Shown: one piece after another, positions 17,596 to 26,351 of the stretch
Layout of the letters: each line of letters starts with the position of its first letter
Numbering within the stretch: position 1 is the stretch's first letter
The notes under the pieces: model-generated
The model's database searches: none
What the model saw: the letters and a program-made list of their open reading frames with translations, nothing else
What the model was told of the DNA's origin: nothing
Position numbers and translations under genes: made by a program
Assembly (NCBI GenBank): GCA_965656605.1
Contig: CBFHLC010000004.1
Coordinates: 22,520-86,519 of the forward strand
DNA length: 64,000 nt
Direction: 5' to 3'
Source: Litorivicinus sp965656605
GTDB lineage: Bacteria; Pseudomonadota; Gammaproteobacteria; Pseudomonadales; Litorivicinaceae

Positions 17596-18550
17596 GTTTG
17601 AAATTCTCGTCCGCTAGATGGGCGGTAATGGCGGCTTGCGAGACGGTCCCAACGACGACGCCCTCGTGGGTAACCGGCAGGCTGTCTGCACCGTACTTGA
17701 TCAAGGTGCTGGATACGGTCCGTAGTGATTCGTTCAGCAAAACGCTGGGACCATTCGCGGAGCCTGCGCCGGGCTGATAAACATCGGAACATCGGCGCAA
17801 TGACAGCCGCATCAGGGTTTTCTCTGACCCCAGAAACTCGTCTACGAACCCGAGCTTGGGCTGGGCTAATAATCGGTCGGGGCTGTCGGACTGGATCAAT
17901 TGTCCGTCGTTAAAGATTGCGATTTGATCCGCCAGCTTGATGGCTTCATCCAAATCATGGCTAACCAAAATCACCGTGATGCCCAGATCGCGTTGGATCT
18001 TTAAAAATTCGTCTTGGATGACGTCGCGGTTGATGGGGTCGATCGCGCCAAAGGGCTCGTCCATTAACATCAGGGTAGGGCGTGCCGCTAAGGCTCGCGC
18101 GACACCCGCGCGCTGTTGTTGGCCCCCGGATAATTCATTGGGATAGCGTTTTAAATACAGCGAAGGATCCAAGTTCACCATGGACAACCAATCAGCGGCT
18201 TCACGACGACTTTTGGCTTTGTCCCATCCCAGCAGATCCGGCACGCTGCACACGTTGTCCTCGATCGTCATGTTGGGAAACAGACCTATTTGCTGGATGA
18301 CATATCCAATTCGACGGCGCAGAGCGACCGGGTCTAGCTCGTCGGTATCCTGCCCATCCAAAAAGATCTTGCCTGCGGTCTTGGGGATCAAGCCGTTGAT
18401 CATTTTTAGGGTGGTGGTTTTACCGCAACCGCTGGGCCCTAATAGAACGCAGATGTCGCCTGAGTCGATCACCATGTCGACGTCTCGGACGGCATGGGTT
18501 TGACCCTCGGCGGTATCGAAAATTTTGTTCAGTCCTCTGAGTTCAATCAT
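17585..18550 (-). CDS. Quaternary-amine ABC transporter ATPase with a CBS domain
   Basis: A 321-residue ATP-binding subunit. It has Walker A GPSGCGKTT, a Q-loop in YVIQQIGLFPNM, signature LSGGQQQRAGVARAL, Walker B LMLMDEPFGAID and H-loop LVSHDLDEA. The C-terminal 60-80 residues (NESLRTVSSTLIKYGADSLPV and on) form a CBS-like module, as in OpuA/OpuC ATPases where it senses ionic strength. Its start overlaps the stop of the upstream permease, so the operon is translationally coupled. Confidence 0.92.
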   Translation of the reverse strand: MIELRGLNKIFDTAEGQTHAVRDVDMVIDSGDICVLLGPSGCGKTTTLKMINGLIPKTAGKIFLDGQDTDELDPVALRRRIGYVIQQIGLFPNMTIEDNVCSVPDLLGWDKAKSRREAADWLSMVNLDPSLYLKRYPNELSGGQQQRAGVARALAARPTLMLMDEPFGAIDPINRDVIQDEFLKIQRDLGITVILVSHDLDEAIKLADQIAIFNDGQLIQSDSPDRLLAQPKLGFVDEFLGSEKTLMRLSLRRCSDVYQPGAGSANGPSVLLNESLRTVSSTLIKYGADSLPVTHEGVVVGTVSQAAITAHLADENFKRGR

Positions 18551-19197
18551 GTCCGCATGGCCTTTGGCGTTAGTCGTTTTTGTAATTTGGCTAACGCGTA
18601 GTCAGCAAGTATAGCGAACAGGCTGACACTCACGGCGCCCGTTACGAGAAGACGGGGATCAGTCATGCTGATGCCGCGACTGATGAAGGTACCTAGGCCG
18701 CCGGCGCCAATGTAGGCGGCGATCGCCATGACGCCAATATTCATGACCACCGCCGTGCGCACGCCGGCCATGATGACGGGTACAGCAAGCGGTAATTCAA
18801 CACGCAGCAGGCGTTGGCTGGATGACATGCCTACGCCCATGGCGGCCTCGCGCAGGGCGGGGTCGACGTTATTGATAGCGGTGTAGGTGTTGCGGATGAT
18901 CGGCAGCTGGCTGTATAGCAAAACCGCGATGATGGCGGGCACTGCGCCGATCCCTTGCCCGAAAATGGATAACACTGGAATCATCAGACCAAACAGCGCG
19001 ATAGAGGGGATGGTGATGATAATGCTGGCCACATAAAGCACGACTTGTGCGGTCGGCTCGTGACGCGTGATCGCAATCCCGATCGGTACTCCTGTCGCGA
19101 TCGCCAAGCCTAAAGCAATGCTGATTAAGATCGCATGCTCACCTGCTCTCGATAAAATCAGATCGACGTTGTCGACCATGTACAGAAGTATTTCCAA
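18547..19197 (-). CDS. Quaternary-amine ABC transporter permease, first gene
   Basis: A 216-residue permease, YehW/OpuCB-like, with the EAA-loop segment REAAMGVGMSSSQRLLRVELPLA and about five to six membrane helices. The start is taken as TTG 19197 with GAG about 7 nt ahead; ATG 19179 is an alternative. The operon order permease-ATPase-permease-binding protein is that of OsmU (YehWXYZ)-type importers. Confidence 0.88.
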   Translation of the reverse strand: MEILLYMVDNVDLILSRAGEHAILISIALGLAIATGVPIGIAITRHEPTAQVVLYVASIIITIPSIALFGLMIPVLSIFGQGIGAVPAIIAVLLYSQLPIIRNTYTAINNVDPALREAAMGVGMSSSQRLLRVELPLAVPVIMAGVRTAVVMNIGVMAIAAYIGAGGLGTFISRGISMTDPRLLVTGAVSVSLFAILADYALAKLQKRLTPKAMRT

Positions 19198-19314
19198 TGC
19201 ATTCTCGTTTTATTATCTTCTCGCTCCCGCACTATAGGGTTTGCACGAGCGTAAACACGTAAAAATTACGACACCCAAGAGCACGAATGCGACATCGCTA
19301 GGTGCTTTTCACGG

Positions 19315-20250
19315 TTAATCGCAGCGATCGTCTTTGGGCGGCGTTCCGAAAAAGTGCTTGTAGCGCCGGGTGAAGTACGCCGATGTGCTAAAGCCGGATA
19401 GCGCCGCCACCGTTGAAACCGGCAGGGCCGTCTGTCGCAATAATCCACGGGCATGGCGCAGCCGTATTGCGGTGTAGAACCGCCCAGGGCGCTGGCCAAT
19501 TTGTTGATCGAATAACCGCTCTAGATGACGTTTGGATACGCTGGCTTGGGTGGCAATTTGATCGATGCTCAGCGGCGTCTCTATGTTGGCCTCCATCAAA
19601 GCGACAGCCGCGTTGAGTCGCGCGTTGTGAATGTTGTAACGCGTGATCGGCGACATCTGCTGAGTCTCTTGCGAGTCTCGAATAGTCGGGTGAACCGATT
19701 GTTCGGCGACAGCCTTGGCTAGGGCATCCCCTTGATCCCGCCTGATGACCTCCAGCATAAAATCCAGACCGGCCGTGCCGCCTGAGCAGGTCCACAGATT
19801 GTCATTGATCTCGAATAAGTTATTGGTCAGCTCAACCGTCGGAAAGCGTTCGATAAAGCCAGAGCGCTGCTCCCAATGGACCGTGCATTTGCGACCTCGT
19901 AATAGGCCGGCCTCAGCCAGTGTGTAGGGGCCCGCAGATGTAGCACCCAGTATGGTGGCGCTACGGTCAATGTTGCGAAGCCATTTATGCAAGGATTCTG
20001 GCTGCTGAGTGCTAACCATTAAGCCCGAGACGACGATTAAGGCATGAAGATCTTGGGTTTGCGTCATCGCGTGCGACGGCGTAATGGTGATGCCATCGCT
20101 GGCTTCGATCACTTGGTCGTCGACACCAAAAATTGGCCACTGGTATAACTCCTGCTGGCTCAAACGGTTGGCCATGCGCAGGGGCTCGGTCATAGACGCC
20201 AAGGATAGGTGCGAGAATTTGGGCAGAAGCAAAAAACCAATTTTTTTCAT
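19315..20250 (-). CDS. AraC-family regulator with a DJ-1/PfpI-like domain (GbdR/GlxA type)
   Basis: A 311-residue regulator. Residues 1-180 are a DJ-1/PfpI (GATase1-like) domain; the usual nucleophile turn reads GATSAGPYTLAEAGLL, with Ser/Ala where an active enzyme would have Cys, so it is a ligand sensor rather than an enzyme. Residues about 215-305 hold two AraC helix-turn-helix units (IATQASVSKRHLERLF and VAALSGFSTSAYFTRRY). GbdR, CdhR and ArgR-type members respond to betaine, dimethylglycine, carnitine or arginine. It sits between the importer operon and a divergent amidase-cupin pair and probably controls both. It lacks a membrane segment. Confidence 0.85.
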   Translation of the reverse strand: MKKIGFLLLPKFSHLSLASMTEPLRMANRLSQQELYQWPIFGVDDQVIEASDGITITPSHAMTQTQDLHALIVVSGLMVSTQQPESLHKWLRNIDRSATILGATSAGPYTLAEAGLLRGRKCTVHWEQRSGFIERFPTVELTNNLFEINDNLWTCSGGTAGLDFMLEVIRRDQGDALAKAVAEQSVHPTIRDSQETQQMSPITRYNIHNARLNAAVALMEANIETPLSIDQIATQASVSKRHLERLFDQQIGQRPGRFYTAIRLRHARGLLRQTALPVSTVAALSGFSTSAYFTRRYKHFFGTPPKDDRCD

Positions 20251-20365
20251 GGCTCAGTCGTTTGTTGTTATGCCGGCAGGGTACGCAAATTAGTACCGGC
20301 TTGTCGCGTAGAACAGCTCTCAATTGAACAGGTCGTGTAAAACGTAGGCTAATCGAGGAGGCAGC

Positions 20366-21235
20366 ATGTCAAAAATCAGAATTGCAGGCGCGCAGATAAG
20401 CAGTGTGTTGGGGGATGTGGAGGCTAATACCCACAAACATCTAGAGTGGATTGAGCAGGCCAAGCAAGAACGTGCCGACATGCTGGTGTTTCCTGAACTA
20501 TCACTGACCGGATATTCGATCGGCACGCATGGTTTTAGTTTGGCGCGCAAACGCTCGGCGGCCGAGATACAAAGCATTGCCAATGCTTCAGTGGGTATCA
20601 CGACGATCTTCGGTTTTATGGAAGAGGGGCCCAGCGCCCAGTTCTATAATTCCGCCATTGCCGTTCGTGACGGTCAGGTGGTGCATCTGCATCGTAAGCT
20701 GAATCTGCCTAGTTACGGGCAATTAGAAGAAGGGAAGTATTTCGCCAGCGGCCGATTTGTTGAGACGCAATCATTGGACGAAGACTGGAGCTTTGCGACT
20801 CTGATTTGTGCAGATGCCTGGAACCCGGCGTTGGTTCACTTGGCTGCAATGCACGGTGCCACCCTGATGGTGTTCCCGATCAGCTCCTCGACCACCGCCG
20901 TGGATGGCGATTTCTCAAATCCCGAGGGCTGGCTTCGAGCCAGCGGCTTCTACGCGATGATGTATGGCTGTCCGGTGGTTACCGTGAATCGCGTGGGTGA
21001 CGAGCTAGGTAGCCAGTTTTACGGCGGCTCTACCATTTATGATTCGAACGGGGCGTTAGTGGCCAGTGCGGACGACACCGAGACCTTGTTGTGCGCCGAG
21101 GTCGACTACCAAAACGTGCGGCAGAATCGCTACCAGTTGCCGACGGTTCGTGATTCTAATTTGGCGTTGATATCGCGCGAGATGGACCGTCTGGTTAATA
21201 TTCTGGGCGTGCCCGAGCAATTCCGAGATTCATGA
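20366..21235 (+). CDS. Carbon-nitrogen hydrolase (nitrilase superfamily)
   Basis: A 289-residue cytosolic amidase. The catalytic triad is Glu44 (FPELSLTGY), Lys111 (HRKLNLP) and Cys148 (LICADAWNP). The length and HRKLNLPSYGQLEEGKYF match amidase/carbamoylase branches of the superfamily; the substrate cannot be assigned. GAGGAGG lies about 5 nt before the ATG. It is divergent from the GbdR-like regulator and overlaps the following cupin gene (ATGATGA), so the two are translated together. Confidence 0.88.
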   Translation: MSKIRIAGAQISSVLGDVEANTHKHLEWIEQAKQERADMLVFPELSLTGYSIGTHGFSLARKRSAAEIQSIANASVGITTIFGFMEEGPSAQFYNSAIAVRDGQVVHLHRKLNLPSYGQLEEGKYFASGRFVETQSLDEDWSFATLICADAWNPALVHLAAMHGATLMVFPISSSTTAVDGDFSNPEGWLRASGFYAMMYGCPVVTVNRVGDELGSQFYGGSTIYDSNGALVASADDTETLLCAEVDYQNVRQNRYQLPTVRDSNLALISREMDRLVNILGVPEQFRDS

Positions 21236-21906
21236 TGATCAACGCTGATTTTTCTTTACCCATCCAGATCGATACTCACAGCATGCCGTGGGAGCCCTCA
21301 CCGATGCCGGGCGTATCGCGACGAAAGTTAGATCGTATCGGTGACGAGGTGGCACGGGCTACTTCAATCGTCCGCTATGCACCGGAGTCATACTTCAGTG
21401 AACATACCCACGGCGGAGGCGAAGAATTCCTGGTGTTAGAGGGGGTCTTTTCGGATGAGAACGGTGACTATCCCGCTGGGACTTACGTGCGAAACCCGAT
21501 CGGAAGTCGACACACCCCGTATTCCAAAGATGGCTGCGTCATCTTCGTAAAATTGCATCAGTTCGCCTCGGACGACTCGGCGCAGTTTTCGATTAATACC
21601 CGCACATCCGAATTTCGTCCGGGGGTAGCGCCGGGATTATCGGTGCTGCCGCTGCATCAACATGGCACTGAGAGCTGTGCGTTGGTGCGCTGGGCACCGC
21701 AGACGCATTTTGCACCGCATCGCCATTACGGGGGTGAGGAGATCTTGGTGTTAGAGGGCGTGTTTTCTGACGAGCATGGTGATTATCCTGCAGGTACTTG
21801 GCTACGCAGCCCCCATCTGTCTGAGCACAACCCCTTTAGTGATCAGGGGTGTTTGATTTACGTGAAGACAGGGCACTTGCTCGAGCAGCCTGAGGATTCT
21901 GCGTAG
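21232..21906 (+). CDS. Double-cupin protein, ChrR-like
   Basis: A 224-residue protein made of two homologous cupin domains (about residues 20-115 and 125-220). Each has a His-rich metal motif and the same core: HTHGGGEEFLVLEGVF in the first and HRHYGGEEILVLEGVF in the second, each followed by a YPAGT segment. These are the metal-binding motifs of ChrR-type cupins. No anti-sigma zinc domain is present. It is translated with the upstream amidase. It could be a dioxygenase, isomerase or binding protein acting on the amidase product. Confidence 0.8.
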   Translation: MMINADFSLPIQIDTHSMPWEPSPMPGVSRRKLDRIGDEVARATSIVRYAPESYFSEHTHGGGEEFLVLEGVFSDENGDYPAGTYVRNPIGSRHTPYSKDGCVIFVKLHQFASDDSAQFSINTRTSEFRPGVAPGLSVLPLHQHGTESCALVRWAPQTHFAPHRHYGGEEILVLEGVFSDEHGDYPAGTWLRSPHLSEHNPFSDQGCLIYVKTGHLLEQPEDSA

Positions 21907-21935
21907 GTCTAATGCTCACGTCCGCATCTTGTTAT

Positions 21936-21965
21936 ATTATTATGGAATAACTTTATTCTAATAAT
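21936..21965. promoter_or_regulatory. Imperfect dyad in the SQR promoter region
   Basis: ATTATTATGGAATAA, a CT spacer, then TTATTCTAATAAT form an imperfect inverted repeat just ahead of the sulfide:quinone oxidoreductase-like gene. TTATGGAATAA and TTATTCTAAT both recur in the peroxiredoxin promoter near 39.4 kb. Confidence 0.5.
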
Positions 21966-21986
21966 GCATAAAAAAGGGCAAGGTCG

Positions 21987-23204
21987 ATGAAACACACCAT
22001 CGTAATCGTCGGGGCAGGATCAGCAGGGATCGCCACGGCATCAAGTCTGCTAGGCCGGAATCCAGGTTTAGAGATCGCTATCATTGATCCTCAGTCGGAG
22101 CACTATTACCAGCCCGGCTGGACCATGGTGGGCGGTGGTATCTTTGAAGCCTCTACCACTCAAAAACCTACTCGCTCGCTGATTCCCAGTGGCGTAACCT
22201 GGATTCAGCAGTCAGTTGCAACCTTCCAGCCCGAAACCAATCAGCTGACGTTGGATGATGGGAGTGTTGTTGAATACGACTACTTAGTAGCCGCGCCAGG
22301 CTTGCAGTTGGATTTTGACAAAATTGAGGGACTGACCGAGACGCTCGGCCAAAATGGGGTCACGTCGAACTATCGCTATGACCTGGCACCCTACACTTGG
22401 GATCTGGTACAGAGTTTAAAAGACGGTGTGGCTTTATTTACTCAACCACCCATGCCGATTAAATGTGCCGGCGCCCCTCAAAAAGCCATGTACCTATCTT
22501 GTGATCACTGGTCAAAGCAGGACGTTTTGAAAAACATTGACGTCAAATTCTGTAATGCAGGTCCGGTCCTATTTGGCGTGGCTGATTTCGTGCCTGCATT
22601 GATGAAATACGTCGAGCGTTACAATGCCGACTTATGCTTTGGCGAGTCGCTGGTGAAGGTCGATGGTCCTGCTCACTTGGCTTGGTTTAAGTCGTCAGAG
22701 ACCGGTGAATTGATTGAGCGATCCTTTGATATGTTGCACGTGGTTCCACCGCAGTCAGCTCCTGATTTCATTAAATCCAGCCCTTTGGCAGCTGAATCCG
22801 GCTGGATCGATGTGGATCAATTTACATTGCAACATCAGCGCTACGACAACGTTTATGGCTTGGGTGATGCGACCACGACGCCCAATGCCAAGACGATGGC
22901 TGCGGCTCGTAAGCAGGCCCCGATTGTGGCTGCCAACATTACGGCACAGATGCAGGGTCTGAATGGGCGAGCCAAGTATGACGGTTACGGCGCATGCCCA
23001 TTGACGGTAGAAAACGGCAAAATCGTGATGGCTGAGTTCGGCTATGGCGGCAAGTTGCTACCCACGTTCCCAAGCTGGCTATTAAAGGGGACGCAACCGA
23101 CTCGCGTTGCCTGGCACTTGAAGGCCAATATTTTGCCGACGGTATACTGGGAGCATATGCTCAAAGGTAAAGAGTACTTTGCAAAACCGGTCTTGGAGGA
23201 ATAA
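21987..23204 (+). CDS. Sulfide:quinone oxidoreductase-like flavoprotein
   Basis: A 405-residue FAD protein. It has an N-terminal dinucleotide fold VIVGAGSAGIATAS, the SQR-like YYQPGWTMVGGG segment, Cys in MPIKCAGAPQKAMY and Cys in GYGACPLTVENGKIVM, the two conserved redox Cys of SQR, and GLGDATTTPNAKT near the FAD/quinone site. The C-terminal HLKANILPTVYWEHMLKG resembles the membrane-binding tail. SQRs oxidise sulfide to polysulfide or persulfide and feed electrons to quinone. An AAGG site precedes the ATG. No sulfur dioxygenase or rhodanese is adjacent. Confidence 0.88.
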   Translation: MKHTIVIVGAGSAGIATASSLLGRNPGLEIAIIDPQSEHYYQPGWTMVGGGIFEASTTQKPTRSLIPSGVTWIQQSVATFQPETNQLTLDDGSVVEYDYLVAAPGLQLDFDKIEGLTETLGQNGVTSNYRYDLAPYTWDLVQSLKDGVALFTQPPMPIKCAGAPQKAMYLSCDHWSKQDVLKNIDVKFCNAGPVLFGVADFVPALMKYVERYNADLCFGESLVKVDGPAHLAWFKSSETGELIERSFDMLHVVPPQSAPDFIKSSPLAAESGWIDVDQFTLQHQRYDNVYGLGDATTTPNAKTMAAARKQAPIVAANITAQMQGLNGRAKYDGYGACPLTVENGKIVMAEFGYGGKLLPTFPSWLLKGTQPTRVAWHLKANILPTVYWEHMLKGKEYFAKPVLEE

Positions 23205-23842
23205 GGGCTGATTTTGCCTCCAGCCAGCTACTAGGATCTGTAATAATTGAGTGGCCAGATTCCTTTTATGACGCGGGGCGCCCGAGCCGCGTTGTCGTCG
23301 CCATCGCCGGCTCGCCCGGCGCAGGCAAATCAACGGTCGCTGAATCTTGGTGTGAACAACTTAATCAGATGAGCCCCAGCTGTGCTGCGGTGGTCCCGAT
23401 GGATGGCTTTCATCTGCCTAATGACCAGCTGGACCAGATGGGCCTGCGAGATCGTAAGGGGTCACCCGATACCTTTGATGCTCACGGGTTTGTCGATTTA
23501 GTCCAGCGCATCCAAGCGACTGACGAGGCGGTATGGTATCCCACCTTTGATCGCGGTCTGGATGCGAGTGTTCAGGACGGCGGGGTGGTTCCAAAAGGCT
23601 GTCAGGTCGTGTTGGTTGAGGGTAACTACCTGTTGTTAGAGCAAGCGCCGTTGAATCAGGTTCAATATGACTACAGCGTTTTGCTTAAGTCTTCACTGCA
23701 AACACTTTAGGAACGCTTGGTCCAGCGTTGGATCGACCATGGGTTCTCTGCTCAACAATCCTTGGAAAAAGCTCAGCGCAATGACTTGCCCAATGCCAAA
23801 ACGGTTCTAATCAGCAGCCGTCGGGCTAATTTGGTACTGTAA
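23171..23842 (+). pseudogene. Nucleoside/nucleotide kinase-like P-loop protein, interrupted
   Basis: The frame encodes a Walker A AIAGSPGAGKST, then PMDGFHLPNDQLDQMGLRD, YPTFDRGLD and LVEGNYLLLE, typical of the P-loop kinase family that includes YggC and pantothenate/uridine-kinase-like proteins. A single TAG at 23708-23710 cuts it, and the same frame continues ERLVQRWIDHGF and NDLPNAKTVL to a stop at 23842, which is the expected C-terminus. No ATG, GTG or TTG exists in frame between the upstream stop (23168) and 23369, so the Walker A region also lacks a start codon. Two lesions in a recognisable gene make this a pseudogene unless sequence errors are involved. Confidence 0.8.
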
Positions 23843-24019
23843 TCGGCCTGTCGTTGGTACACTTATTTCTGTGACCGTAACTAGGCTTACCTCTCGTAAA
23901 TCGATAGGTCAGATGACTTTAGAGCTCCGCCGTTCATCCCCGTTTGTGTTGCTGGTACACCGAGGGTGAAATTTTCGAAGATCAAGTAAGTAGTTAAGCT
24001 ACAGTTTAGCCAGATCAAG

Positions 24020-24481
24020 ATGATCCAAGCTCAGCCACGGCAGGCTAGTTTGCGGGATGTTCCTATGAGATTTCCAAGCTTAGACAAACTTCGTCTTACG
24101 ATCGAGCACGACCAGCTGTGGTTTCGTTTGTTCCCAACCTACGTACAAATATGCCCTCGACCTAATCACGCGCTTCGCATCCGCACCGGAATCCTTGAGA
24201 GGACACCGGAACATTTTATCAATGGCCAACAGGGTTCAGAATGGCTGACGAGTCTCGGCGTGTCTGAGGCAGATTCAAAAATCCTAATGATGGTCGCGTT
24301 TCTGACGCTTCGTGGTTTGGGATTGGGCCGAACCTTTCAGCAAATGTCATTTGATCTTGGCCGGGTTTGCTCTCCAGCTACCGTGCGGGTGAACCATGAC
24401 GGACGCAACGGGATGCGTATTTCCATCGTCGCCGATCGGAAATCACAGGTCGAGAACACGAAGATTGTGGCAACCGGATAG
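24020..24481 (+). CDS. Hypothetical protein
   Basis: A 153-residue open frame starting MIQAQPRQA, or at a second ATG at 24065 (MRFPSLDKLRLTIEH). The weak ribosome sites do not decide between them. The sequence is basic and mixed, without a signal peptide, membrane helix or recognised domain. The 177 nt before it contain nothing recognised. It lies between an interrupted kinase gene and an alcohol dehydrogenase, so the neighbourhood may be degenerating. Confidence 0.45.
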   Translation: MIQAQPRQASLRDVPMRFPSLDKLRLTIEHDQLWFRLFPTYVQICPRPNHALRIRTGILERTPEHFINGQQGSEWLTSLGVSEADSKILMMVAFLTLRGLGLGRTFQQMSFDLGRVCSPATVRVNHDGRNGMRISIVADRKSQVENTKIVATG

Positions 24482-24516
24482 ACCTAGGGTGCAAAAAACC
24501 TCAAGAGATCCGGCCC

Positions 24517-25557
24517 ATGAAGGCGATGTTGCTCGAGTCATTTGGCTCGCTTCCTAAAATCGCGCCTGTTGCTGATCCTTCGCCAGAAGGACACAGTGTG
24601 GTTATTGAGGTTAAAGCGAGTGGTGTCTGTCGTAGTGACTGGCACTGTTGGTTGGGACATGACACCGGTGTGACCCTGCCGCATGTGCCGGGACATGAAT
24701 TTGCCGGTGTTGTCGCCGAAGTTGGTTCGCACGTCTCGCGCTTTCGAATCGGTGATCGAGTCATGATTCCTTTTATCAATGCGTGTGGAAGCTGCCCAGA
24801 GTGCTACACCGGTAACCAGCAAGTGTTTACGTATCAAACACAGCCGGGGTTCACGCACTGGGGCTCCTTTGCGCAATTCACTCGGGTTGATCAAGCGGAT
24901 CACAATTTGGTCCCTATGCCTGCGTCGATGAGCTTTGAGACGGCCGCCAGCATGGGCTGTCGGTTTGTCACAGCGTTTCGTGCTGTTGTCGACCAAGGTC
25001 AAGTAAAGCCGGGTGTCTGGGTTGCGGTCCATGGCTGCGGTGGTGTCGGCCTGTCCAGCATTATGATCGCGGTGGCAATGGGAGCCCGTGTGGTTGCGGT
25101 CGATGTAGATCAGAACAAGCTGAAGATGGCCAAAGACTTGGGGGCCAGCGCTACAGTAGACGCCAGCGCCATCGATCAGGTCGGTGCTGCAATTCAAGAT
25201 CTAACCGGGGGAGGCGCTCAGGTGTCATTGGATGCCTTCGGCCACCCCCAAGCCTGCGTTAATTCCATCCAGAGCCTGAGGCCGCTAGGACGGCACGTGC
25301 AAGTCGGATTGTTAATGGCAGATCAAGCGAACCCCGCATTGCCGATGGATATCGTGATCGGCAAAGAGCTGGAAATCCTGGGGTCCCATGGGATGCAGGC
25401 GCATCGGTATCCCGCGATGTTACAGATGATCGAGTCGGGTCGGCTGCGCCCCGAGCAGTTATTGGGTCGAACGATCTCGTTAGATGATGCGCCTGACATT
25501 CTGATGGCGATGGATGGGGCAGCGCAGGTCGGTGTGACCGTGATTAATCAGTTTTGA
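24517..25557 (+). CDS. Zinc-type alcohol dehydrogenase (MDR superfamily)
   Basis: A 346-residue medium-chain dehydrogenase. Catalytic zinc ligands are Cys38 (GVCRSDWH) and His60-Glu61 (PGHEFAG). The Rossmann motif is GCGGVGLSS near 171, with an acidic residue in VVAVDVDQNK, suggesting NAD(H). The structural zinc loop has Cys90, Cys93 and Cys96, but the fourth position, expected at 104, is Phe (NQQVF), so the structural site is incomplete. It oxidises an alcohol or reduces an aldehyde of unknown identity. It is convergent with and overlaps the gene on the other strand by 14 nt. Confidence 0.9.
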   Translation: MKAMLLESFGSLPKIAPVADPSPEGHSVVIEVKASGVCRSDWHCWLGHDTGVTLPHVPGHEFAGVVAEVGSHVSRFRIGDRVMIPFINACGSCPECYTGNQQVFTYQTQPGFTHWGSFAQFTRVDQADHNLVPMPASMSFETAASMGCRFVTAFRAVVDQGQVKPGVWVAVHGCGGVGLSSIMIAVAMGARVVAVDVDQNKLKMAKDLGASATVDASAIDQVGAAIQDLTGGGAQVSLDAFGHPQACVNSIQSLRPLGRHVQVGLLMADQANPALPMDIVIGKELEILGSHGMQAHRYPAMLQMIESGRLRPEQLLGRTISLDDAPDILMAMDGAAQVGVTVINQF

Positions 25558-26308
25558 AAATCGGCCAGCCATAGGGCCATTGCCAAGCGTGTGTCCTCCA
25601 CTGACCCGCTTGGCGGTAACGGAAGCCGTCGGGCGCGGCCTCAAACGAGTCGGCACTGACATCTAATTCGAGCCAAGTGTGCGCGCCATCCAATGCGGGT
25701 GCGCCGGATTTATTTCTGAAAGGCTGTGTTAAATCATTTGCTCGCGTCAGACCCCATACCCCACGCACGTGGCTGAGCAAATATACGGCCTGTTGATAGC
25801 GAAATATTTGGGCCTGATCGACGGCCAGTGCTGTTGGGGCGGCAGCCAAGTTAATCCAATCAGATGATGTCAGCGATCTGGGTAATCCTAGGTTAGGGTC
25901 TTTGAGATCCAGCGGCACGACTCGAACGTTTTGATCGGACAGCACCATGTAAGCACCCTGCGGTAGTCGGGCGATCCGAGGCTGGAGCCCTTCGCCGATA
26001 GGTCCGCAGCTCAGTGCGGCTGAGCGCGTCTGCCAGCTTTGATCCAACTGCCGAGTGGCTAGATGTAGACAGGTCTGGGTAGAGAAAACAATACGATTGG
26101 CATCGATAAAGTCGCCTGCTATCACGTCGGAATCGACAACGCAGCGGCGCGGCTGAAACGGGCTTTGTCTGGAGTGTGAGCGATCCCAGATAGCAAGGCT
26201 GCATTAATCGCTCGGCTGTAAGACTAATTCCCGATCGCCCAATTGAAGCGCGTTCGAGTGAATTGCATAGAATGCGGCCAGCAGACCTAGTGCGAGTGAT
26301 TGGTGCAT
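25544..26308 (-). pseudogene. Secreted hypothetical protein interrupted by one stop codon
   Basis: On the minus strand an ATG at 26308 opens a signal-peptide-like sequence (MHQSLALGLLAAFYAIHSNA) followed by LQLGDRELVLQPSD. A TAA at 26204-26206 then stops it after 34 codons. The same frame continues CSLAIWDRSHSRQSP into a 193-residue sequence that contains its own GTG at 26125 and ends at 25544. The simplest reading is one exported protein of about 254 residues broken by a nonsense mutation. Internal re-initiation would yield a leaderless C-terminal part. No family was recognised. Confidence 0.6.
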
Positions 26309-26351
26309 GGGAACAGACTAGTCTGCTCCCATTCAACCTGCAGGAACTGGG

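Noticed and set aside
24538..25197. 219-residue minus-strand open frame
   Set aside because: It lies wholly inside the alcohol dehydrogenase gene and has no recognisable features.
23708..26206. Stop-codon reassignment suggested by two in-frame stops in conserved frames
   Set aside because: Many intact genes in the window end normally with TAG, TAA or TGA, and the two lesions use different stop codons.
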